NCBI GenBank assembly: GCA_943735955.1
Contig: OX030965.1
Coordinates: 5,107,503 to 5,171,502, forward strand
Direction of reading: 5' to 3'
DNA from: Piscicola geometra
Lineage: Eukaryota > Annelida > Clitellata > Hirudinida > Piscicolidae
DNA: 64,000 bases
The notes under the pieces are model-generated. The model was not told where the DNA came from and made no database searches. It was given only the letters and a program-made list of their open reading frames with translations. Numbering within the stretch: position 1 is the first letter of the stretch; the number at the start of each line of letters is the position of its first letter. Shown here one piece after another: positions 45,577-61,271 of this stretch. The position numbers were made by a program, and so were the translations under genes.

Positions 45577-47875
45577 ATGACATCATTGTGTTATGTGTGC
45601 GGTGTGCAAGACAGCGGCTTTTCACTGCACACGAAGGCTAGATCAAAAGGTGCCTTCTTCTCTTTCCTCTCATCTCACAACTATGGTCAGAATCAGGCAA
45701 TGAGAAAGGATGGTTTGGTGAGGGCATGTGCGGTCTGCAAGGCTTTCCTGACGGAGCAATGGAACTCCTACACGCGTCTCAAGGTTCCCGTCTCTGAGAG
45801 GGTCTATTGGATCAAGTCTGGCCACATTTCAGCAGATGAAGAACCAAATGATAAAGATTATAGCGCTAACTTTATTAGCAATAATACCTCCAAGAAAGAC
45901 GACAAGGCTTCATGCAATGGTTCGATAACATCTCTCGAATATGATGAAATGGTGCCTTGCAAAAAAATTAAAAGAAATAATATATATAAAATCCCACCTT
46001 CTTGTGGACCAACTAAACAAATAAAACTGACTTCTCCAGAGCAAACTGCAAACTGTTCCAAATTTGAATGCAATATAAATGCAGTAAAAAAAGAAATTAA
46101 AGATGAGGATGGTCAGGTTAATGGAGAAATGGGTGGAGTGGATGGGATTCAAAAAAATAGTGATCCCAAAGTGCAGGAGGAGGAATTCTGTGATGGAGTT
46201 CTTGATTTGAGTACAAAACCATTTAAATCATCTTCAAATAAAGTTGTGCAGTGTCAGTATTGTCACAATCCAATAAATAGAACTAACAATAATAATAGTG
46301 ATAATAATAGAAATATTAATATGAATAATAAAGATAATAATATTTTTAAAAATCTTTATAATAAAGAAAATCTGGTTACTGATACATGTGATGATTGCAG
46401 TATTAAATCGTTACAAATTAATGGAGGATCAAATAACAAAAATAACATTTACGTAAATAAAAAATATATTAATAGCAATAACACAGATGAAATATATAAT
46501 AATAGCAACAACAACGAAAAATTGATTTTCACACAAAATAATATTCAAACAAACGAAAGTGACAGGCACAAAACGAATACAACTAACAGCACTTCACTGA
46601 TGAGAGTCAGTCGACTTTTAAGTGCAAAGGGATTTGTGAAGTGTCAATGGGATGGTGTTGCAGGGAAGGATGGTGGTAAAGAAGTGCGTGCTGGTGCTGA
46701 TCATGTGGGTAGTGATGGTAGTAGTTGTAGTGAAGGGAAGGCGAAATCATTATTAGTTCCAGAAAACCTACAACCATTTACAATTTCATTCACCACATCT
46801 AAACCAGCAGCAACACCAACCACAAATACATCAATAACACCAAGAACATCAACACCAACAAAACTATCAACAACAACAACATGCTTTGATGACACGCACG
46901 TAGCAGCCCTTGGTCTCATCTTCCTGCAACACTCACAAACACAACAACAACAACTACACATGAATGAACAGTTACTTGACAATAAGCCGTCACATATAAA
47001 GTCACCCTTATCATCATTATCCCCATCATTATCATCACCAACATCATTATCATCGCAAATAAATGTTATTAACAAAACAAAAAACATTAATAATGATGAA
47101 AATGATGGCAATAATAATAATAATTATGTTGATAATAATAATAATGATGATGATGATGATGATGAGGATGAGGATGAGGAGAGTAGTTCAGGATGGCCCG
47201 GGGTCGAAGGGGTCAAAGAGATGTTTCGCAAGTATGCAAGAGGTCAGCGCCAAAAATACCAATAACAATACCGGCTTCTCTGTTATTATTATTAGTATTT
47301 AAAATGATTAATCCTATTTTTGTTTTTGTTATTTAAATTATATCTCTTATTGTTTTTTGTTGTTTTTATTTAGAATAATATATCTTATTATTTTTATCAT
47401 TGCTATCATCAACACGAGAGCAGGCAAGAACGACGAGATGGGGCGCATATGTGAGGCTGTAGAAGACCTCAAGGACCACAAGCACCACCTCGTCAGCACC
47501 ATTGAGTCACTGAAGACAAGCATGCTGGTTGTTGTTGTTGCGTTGGTTGTTGTAGTTGTTACAGTTGTTGTGGTGGTTGTTGTAGTTGTTACAGTTGTTG
47601 TGGTGATTGTTGTAGTTGCAGTTTTGTTGGTTGTTTTGTTTTGGTTTAACCGCAACGGCTCAAACTCATTTTTGCATTCCTTCATACTCGCAGCCTTCCA
47701 TCCATCATTTGTATTCATTTCTTTCAATTCACTCACTCACTTCACCTCTCATTCCACCCTTCCTTCACAGCACTTCTTGGAGCAGGATCGACTGATGCTG
47801 GAGCAGCGGCTTCGACTCCAAGACTCCCTGAGTTCCCTTAAGACTTGCATCACCGCCCTTGGAATACATCGCTAA
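45577..47875 (+). CDS. Unrecognised protein with an N-terminal Cys4 motif and C-terminal coiled coil
   Basis: Three exons joined in phase: 45577-47242, 47424-47527 and 47771-47875 (TAA); 624 residues. Residues 1-90 form a compact conserved-looking module: CYVCG, then an FFSFLSSH stretch, then RACAVCKAFLTEQWNSY and VSERVYWIKSG. The two CxxC pairs look like a treble-clef zinc site. The middle is low-complexity (Asn runs, Ser/Thr/Pro segments, an Asp/Glu run near the end of exon 1), with a second CxxC pair (CQYCHNP) and an ILDLST-like peptide (GVLDLSTKP) that resembles CtBP-type PLDLS motifs. The C-terminus (EMGRICEAVEDLKDHKHHLV, then LEQDRLMLEQRLRLQDSLSSLK) is predicted coiled coil. I infer a nuclear regulatory protein but do not recognise the family. 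ATG 45577 is the first Met before the Cys module. Confidence 0.75.
47528..47650. repeat. (GTT)n-rich intron sequence
   Basis: GTTGTTGTTG and GTTACAGTTGTTGTGGTG repeats begin exactly at the donor after 47527. They make most of the last intron of the preceding gene. Confidence 0.8.
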
Positions 47876-50419
<2,544 letters not shown>

Positions 50420-50550
50420 TTACACACACACTATCTTTCAACATACAAACACGCACACACATTTGTACACGAACTATATAAACACACATAAGCACACAAT
50501 CATTCCAGCTTAAACAAACGGGGAAAAAAATGTGGAAAACCTACATCTGC

Positions 50551-50606
50551 ACACACACACATACAAAGACACAAACACACACACAAACACACACAAACAC
50601 ACAAAC

Positions 50607-50663
<57 letters not shown>

Positions 50664-50755
50664 CACACACACACCTTACACACACACAAACACACACAAA
50701 CACACACATTTACACAAACACACACAAACAAGAAAACACACACACACACCCAAGA
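50551..50755. repeat. Imperfect CA-rich repeat (CACACAAA variants)
   Basis: A second, degenerate CA-type array 130 bases after the compound microsatellite. Confidence 0.9.
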
Positions 50756-51363
50756 GGCTATTTCAACGGGCATGCGGTCTTTTTATGGTGCAGACACAGA
50801 GAGTGGAGTGGAGCCTAACGAACATTACTGCAGCACAAACTCCTTAAAGCATTCTCTTTCAGACACACTGCTAATTTGGTGCTTGCGTGATTAAAAAGAT
50901 TATAAAGATTACAGGTGCTTCGACCGTTACTACTAGTCTTAGGAGTGCTACAGTGCACTAATTCTTCTTCCACGAATGCATCATCGTATAGTGAATGAAT
51001 GAATGAATGAAGTACATAATGGCGCTTACCTAATCTGTCAAGATGCATTTCGCCTGCCTATTGCACAGTATAATTTACATTCACATAGTTTTTATTAATT
51101 ATGAACGGTCGTTTGTTACATCTCGAAAAGCGCTTAACTAGCAGTGCGCTGGAACTAGTTATGGTGAATGGTGGTAGGGGTGATGGGCATGGTGATGAAC
51201 TGTGGCTTTGTGCGGATGAATGATGGAAGTGGTGGAGGAGAAGACAGCCATATTGAAATATGTCTTCAAAGTGGAAAATGAAAGAGCACAATGTTCAGGA
51301 AGTGGCCGACAGAGTCTTAATCATTAAATTAATGCGCCTCAGGAAGCCTTTCAATGATAGCGC

Positions 51364-54300
51364 TTAACTTTTTAAACTTATTAGCGGAGAACATTTCCTG
51401 AAAAGAAGCTTGTTGAAAGCCGCTCTGAACTCCGGGTTGAAGATGGTGTAGATGACCGGGTTGAGGAGGGAGTTGATGTAGCCCAGCCAGACGATGACGC
51501 TGGTCAGAAGGCCGGGGTAGGAGCATTCAGGTTCACCACAGAAGGGTCTGATGGTCTCAACGATGAAGAAGGGCAGCCAGCAGACGATGAACGAACCAGT
51601 GACGATGGCAAGAGTTCTGGCCGCTTTCCGCTCCCTCTTTTGCTCCTGCTTCTGCTTCATGCGCTGCTCGTTGCTGAGCACGCCACGCGAAGAACCTCTG
51701 AGCAGGAACTGTCGGGCCGACAAGAACTTCACCGGAGTGGCTGGCGAGTCGCCCGTGAAGCTGGCTTCAGATTCGAACGTGTTGTTCTTACGGTGAGTGA
51801 ACAAACGAAGCTTCTTGCTTTTGCTGGTGGCGTCTTTTTCGGTGTTTTCTTCAATCGACGACATTCTTTTATCGGAACAATTCTCCAGACTCTCAGAAGT
51901 CTTATCTTCGTTTTTTGGTCGAGATAACTCGGTTGCGATGGCAGTGGTGGTGGTAGTGGCGGCTGTGGCTGCGTACCCGACCACCGAGAGACTGGTTATC
52001 ATCATTATTTCTGCGTTTTTTATCTCTTTCGACGACTCCTTTCGGCTGCTGCTCTGACTGTAGTCCTTCTTGAACATCCTCTTTCTGATTCTGGACTTTG
52101 CAGCTGCGTAGATCTTGCAGTAGATGATGAGCATGGAGATGAGAGGCAAGTAAAAGGCTCCCAGAGTGGCGAAGACCACATATCCCATCTCCTGGCTGAT
52201 GAAGCAGGAGCCGGAGTGGCTCGGATCTCCAGCGGGATCCTTCCAGCCGAAGAGAGGTGGCACTGGAATGGCGAAAGCGACAATCCAGCTGAGAGAAATC
52301 ATGAGGATGATTCTCTTTTTGGGTCTGTTGTAGACGTATTCCACCTTCGTGACGACCCAGTACCTGTCGAGAGAAATGGCAACCAAGTGTAGGATGGATG
52401 CAGTGCAGCAGATCATGTCGAAGGAAGTCCAGGCATGACACACCAGAGAGCCCAGGTGCCATTTGTGGGTGACCTGCAATGGTGAACACGTAGCTTTCTT
52501 TCTTGTCTTTCAAAAAAATTTTCTTTCGAAGTTTCAATCACGTTAATGTGCTCAAAAAGGTTCTAAAAGGCGTGTAAAGAGACTTAAAGGCGTTATGCGA
52601 GCTTTAGAGCTTTTAAGCGAGTCATACGTCGAAAAAAGTGAAACTAAGTCGATAAACTTTAGAAAGGGCGGTCTTTAAATGGCTAATTAAGTCAATTAAG
52701 ATTTTGGCGGGAAAGGGACTAACTTTTAAAATCTTCGTCATCGAGATTTAAACATAAAACAAAACCTATTCATTCGAACAAATTAACATAACTTAATCCA
52801 AAAAAACCTCACCCACAACCATCACCATCCATCCCCGCCACACCCACTTCATTGACAGCAGCTATGGGCATCACCAACAGAGCCACCAGAAGATCAGCCA
52901 CGGCGAGAGAAGCTATCAGGTAGTTGGCGACACTTCTCAAATTTCTTTCAACTGTGATCGCTATCACCACCATGACGTTCCCAACCACCTGGGAAGGATA
53001 ATGCTTGAGGTCATTGTGCTAGTGGTAGTGATGCATTGTATGCGCACAAGAGATTCGCTGAGCTTGTTTCATCGGGGCAAGTTCCAAAAGACTTGACTTG
53101 TTTGTTCTCCAAGTTGCCACTGAGGCCTCGCCAACATTAAACTTACTGCCAGCAGATTGCCGTGAAATTCTGCAAACTTAATAACATTGAGTGCTTATTT
53201 AGCTTAATGGGAATTAAGTACGCATACCATATTCAAAACGACAAGTGAAAACATCTTGGAAATGCAATGTAAATGTACAATGTTATTTTTGGTGTGAGGG
53301 TGATGATGTTGATCTCGACTGGTTTAAAATGATTTTTCTCGCAATTTATTTGATGGTACTGTGTTGTTATTGGATATATTTTATTGCGAAAATGTATCTT
53401 TCTGATTTATAGTTTAGACTATAAAGAGTTGTTTATTTATTCATTAAAAAAACTCTTTGAAGTTTGATCTAATAGTTTACAATTGATTCAAAAATTGTTT
53501 TTTTAAAGTTCTAGTTTTAGAGTTATTGTCTTTCTTCCTTTTATTCAAGTATTATAAACAGTTATTTATTGGAAAAGCGTGAGTGTCTGCTAATATGTCT
53601 TAAAGATCTAAACTAAATTTACAACCAAATAAAAAAAGAAAACTTAAAAGGACTTTAAAATAAAAACAGTACAGTAATTTTTTGCGGTTACAATTATAAG
53701 CTGAATATTTCTTTAAAAAACGTTTTATAACATTACTGTTACTTCAAAAATTAAAAAGATAAACTGAGTAGTTAACTTAGCTGTTAAGTAAATTATAATG
53801 TAATGGAAGTTAATTATTTCAAAAATTAACTTAAAATTAAAATCTTTAATAAACGTTTTAACTTCTTTGAACGTTTTAACGAATTTACAGCTTGTGGCCC
53901 AACTTTGTAATGATGATTTTGAGGGTAATGATGGTGGTGATGGTGGTAGTGAGAGTGATGATAGTGATGGTGGTGATGGTGGTAGTAAGAGTGGAGATAG
54001 TGATGGTGATGATGGTCGTAGTAAGAGTGGAGTTAGTGATGGTGATGATGGTAGGAATTATGATGGTGAGGTTGAGCATATGGTTTATGTTATAAATGAT
54101 AGCTGAATAAAAGCTGCAAAAATAGATTTTGTCTGGTGGAATAGAATCGTGTATGGGCAGGGGAATGTAATAGATGGATGAGTTTAAAAGACGCTCTAGT
54201 GCGATGGATGCTAGAAGAGGAAGTCAATATTCTTTGTAAATTGTGCACTCAAGGATGGACGAGTGGTTACATAAAGAAGTTGTTGGCAGACGAATGGATG

Positions 54301-54831
54301 CATGCATGGATGGATTAGTGAATGGATGTGTGGATGGATGAATGTATAGATGGATGAATGCGTGAATGGATATATTCATGGATGGATTTAAAGATGGATG
54401 AATGTATGGATGGGTGAATTTATAAATTAGTGAATGTATGCATGGGTGAATTTATAAATTAGTGAATGTATGCTTGGGTGAATTTATAGATTAGTGAATG
54501 TATGCATGGATGAATGCACGGATATATGGTGAGTTTAAGTATTTATAAATTCAAAGTGAGAAAAAAAAGTTAAGACAAAAATACAGCTTCAAAAGCAGTG
54601 ATTCTGAAAGTATTTACAAGCGAAGTTTAGGAGGAGTTAATAGCGGATTTGAAGGTCCTATAAAGAAGACATAAACCTAAAAACGAATGAATAAGTAAGG
54701 AGAGGTCGACAGATGTCACTAACGGTGGCGAGGATGATAGTGATGAGGAGGAGGGAGACGACGACGACGAAGAAGATGTTTTCTGAGGGGTCTGCCTGTT
54801 CGCCTCCAGTGTGGTTTCCCTGGTGTTTCAT
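51364..54831 (-). CDS. Serotonin-type (biogenic amine) G protein-coupled receptor
   Basis: Three minus-strand exons: 54831-54724, 52988-52848, 52473-51364; 452 residues, phase 0 at both junctions. The N-terminus is short with an NHT sequon. TM1 spans exons 1-2 ([10 protein letters not shown]); TM2 has [22 protein letters not shown]3 has the amine-binding Asp ([23 protein letters not shown], i.e. D3.32 plus DRY); TM4 is followed by [10 protein letters not shown]5 is [18 protein letters not shown]; the third loop of about 140 residues is Lys/Ser/Thr-rich; TM6 is [12 protein letters not shown]7 ends [13 protein letters not shown]. The CCTASILHL and DRYWV blocks are closest to 5-HT1-like receptors, which couple to Gi. 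Ligand identity is inferred from motifs; octopamine or dopamine receptors are the alternatives. Introns are 1.7 kb and 0.37 kb. Confidence 0.93.
53921..54070. repeat. GGTGATGGTGGTAGT-type repeat in the GPCR first intron
   Basis: Imperfect GATGGTGGTAGTGAGAGT units; the Gly/Asp/Ser frame on the plus strand is an artefact. Confidence 0.85.
54290..54535. repeat. GGATGAATG-type degenerate repeat
   Basis: Diverged ATGGATGGATGAATG units, including a longer 40-bp repeat (GGGTGAATTTATAAATTAGT at about 54412-54490). It lies in the same GPCR intron. Confidence 0.75.
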
Positions 54832-56612
54832 GCTTTAATGTCGCTATACGAAACTCCGAGTATGTTTTGATGGCGATTTTATGGCAAGGTTGGATCGTTT
54901 GGGTCCTGAATGGTCAAAGGACGAGACTCGCGAGAAGTAGTCAAATAGAATTTCTTGAAGTGTCTGTAAAACAATCAAGAGGGGTTCAATTGCTTGGATA
55001 ATAAGATAAGGGAGGGGAAAGGTTCAAGTGTGACTTTTGAGGAGTTTATTGGGTTAATAATCAAGGGTTTAATTAGCCAGAATCATGTTGTTTTTGTTAA
55101 TGACGCCTCGGATCGAGAGTTTCGATGCTTGCAAAATATTTAATAAGACCCTATGGAGCAGAAGAATAGAACAAATGATTCGATACTATGGTATAAAAAA
55201 GAAAAATATTGACATTTTTGTTTGTTTTTTCAAAGAAATCCTTCAAAAGGCCTTTTTTATAGAAGTGACAAGTTTTCTTGTTTGTCTAACAAGCTTGCAT
55301 GTAGAATTCGACACTATTTGAAAACATTGAAAAAGAAACCAATCTGTACACATACCGGAACGCGGTTAATTGTGAGGAAGTTGAGTTAGGAGTAGGGTTT
55401 CTAAGGTTATTAGGAAACACGAGGGTGTCGTATTTAAAGAAGAAGAATAATTAAAGCCACGAAGATAGAAACAAAAACAAACTAAATAAAAAAATTCTCA
55501 ATTTAAAACTACAATTTCTTTTTCTTTAGCATTTTCGACGCTTTAAATGCTTTCATTTTAATTAAAGTTTTAAAATATTTGAAGTTCTTGCTTCAAATAT
55601 AGTGACAATCGATTTCATTCCGACGAAATGAAATAGAAAACACTCTAGTGCAACATTAGTCCTATTTGCTTAAGGAACATGCGACTCCCGAAAATAAATA
55701 GGACTTTAAAAAAATAAGTAAGTCTACTCCAAAGCTTTTAAGCAAGTTAAGTCAATAATTCAAGTCTGGAGGTTCGAAAAAGTATTTTAAATTAATTTTA
55801 AAAATATATATTAATAACAAAGTCTTTGTCAATAAAGAAACACTAAATCTCCCAGAAAAAGAAAATGGCTTCAATAAATTTTATAATTGTTTTCGAAAGA
55901 GGCGAAGGCTGCGAAGACGAATGCTGGCTGTCTCAGGCCTATTTCCCAAGAGACGCTAATGAGACGACCCATCAACATAACAAGCTGTCCTCTCAAAAAC
56001 AATCACTCACCAATGATTAAGTGGTTTTGTGGCTTTGGGCCTAAAAAACTATTTTCAAATCAATTTAAAACTAATTCTCACAAAAAGACGCTAAATGAAT
56101 TGAATAAATATAGTTTTCTCCGCTCTTTTGAACGCCTCGGGGAGACCGCATAGCAGAAGGTTCGACACGGCGGCCTTTAAAAGCACTTAAGAAGTCATTT
56201 TCTTTCTTCCCTTCTCCATCAATACTTCCCACACTTCCTTCTTGAAGCAAAAAAGATTTTGTCGGCTTTTTACGAAAAGTTTTTTGTTCTCACCGCCTCA
56301 CTTTTTTTCCTCAAAGTCGTTTAAAGGCAGAGACGTTTTTCAGCGACTTTTTTCATAGCCATTTATCATTACATAGAAAAACTTTTGAAGCTAAACCCTG
56401 ACGCTCGCAAAAAAACAATCAAATACAAAAAGGAAAAAAAACTAATTTTTCAAAATAATTTGACGTTAATAAATTTGACGGAATAAATTTGGAATTACAT
56501 TCCAAATCATTCTCTTCTTCCTCCTTTTCCTCCTCCTCTTTTTCCTCTTTATTCTCTTCCTTCTCTCTCCTCTCCTCATTAGCATCATCATCATCATCCT
56601 CATCACCACCAC

Positions 56613-56652
<40 letters not shown>

Positions 56653-57382
56653 TATATTCCAGATGGGAAGTCAATCCTTCAGAGGATTCTTGCACACTTT
56701 TCCATCCTTTTGCGCACATCAAGCACACACCTCCGCACTCCACTCTTCAATCGATCTCTCCACTTCCTTTCAAATTTTCCCTTTTTACAATTATATTCCA
56801 TCACCACCATCATCGTCATTATCAACACCGTACCATAATCATTACCATCACAATCACTACACCATCATCACTATCACTGTCACAGCACAATCATCATCAT
56901 CACTACACAATCATCACCATCACCATCACAGCACAATCATCTCTTTCGCTCATTCCAAGACAAAGTCATAAATAAAGATGTGATTTTAATTCATTGATAG
57001 CGCTCCGTCGATTCTAATTTGTAACTCAGCACACTTTCCTACAGCCTTTCCCTTCCCTTCCCCTCTCCTCCCCATCCCTACATCCATTCATCAAATCATT
57101 AAACTAAATCCATTCATCAAATCATTAAACTAAATCCATTCATCAAATCATTAAACTAAATCCATTCATCAAATCATTAAACTAAATCCATTCATCAAAT
57201 CATTAAACTAAATCCATTCATCAAATCATTAACCTACATTTTTTCCTTGCATCTTTTTATGAGACACTTTTACCTGGGTTGACTTCTTTTCCCAACCCAT
57301 TCCTCAAAGGAATTACAACTGTCAGATATCTGACAGAAATATATACAAAATATACGTCTTTTCCCTTCATCTTCCTGTGCCA
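54832..57382. other. Intergenic region upstream of the GPCR
   Basis: No recognisable gene. It contains TCATCATCA simple sequence at 56580-56650 and 56810-56940 and the 26-bp minisatellite at 57084-57236. GPCR promoter elements are not identifiable. Confidence 0.45.
57084..57236. repeat. 26-bp minisatellite
   Basis: About six nearly perfect copies of a TAAATCCATTCATCAAATCA + TTAAAC unit. Confidence 0.93.
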
Positions 57383-57524
57383 TTAGCACGTCGACTGAGG
57401 ATTCTCAGGAGTGGACATTCGTCTTTTTGGGGTCTGTTTCATGTGCTTCTTGATGCCACGAGACGGTTCCACGGTCCTCTCCTCGCTAACCATGACAGGG
57501 TCCATGACGTTCGGAGTAGCGAGT
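57383..57524 (-). CDS. Candidate terminal exon of an unidentified minus-strand gene
   Basis: After an AACGCAG acceptor on the minus strand a 46-codon frame runs to TAA with coding-like composition (MDPVMVSEERTVEPSRGIKK, KQTPKRRMSTPE). It is basic and Pro/Ser-rich like a nuclear protein tail. A second candidate exon lies upstream on the same strand at about 58070-57992 (RDLRTVQSQLQRVMRILVLL), ending at a GTGAGA donor. The phases of the two do not match directly, so an intermediate exon or a different pairing is needed. Function unknown. Confidence 0.3.

Positions 57525-61271
<3,747 letters not shown>

Noticed and set aside
51551..52057. Plus-strand frames opposite the GPCR
   Set aside because: Shadows of the minus-strand receptor exon; no domain recognised.
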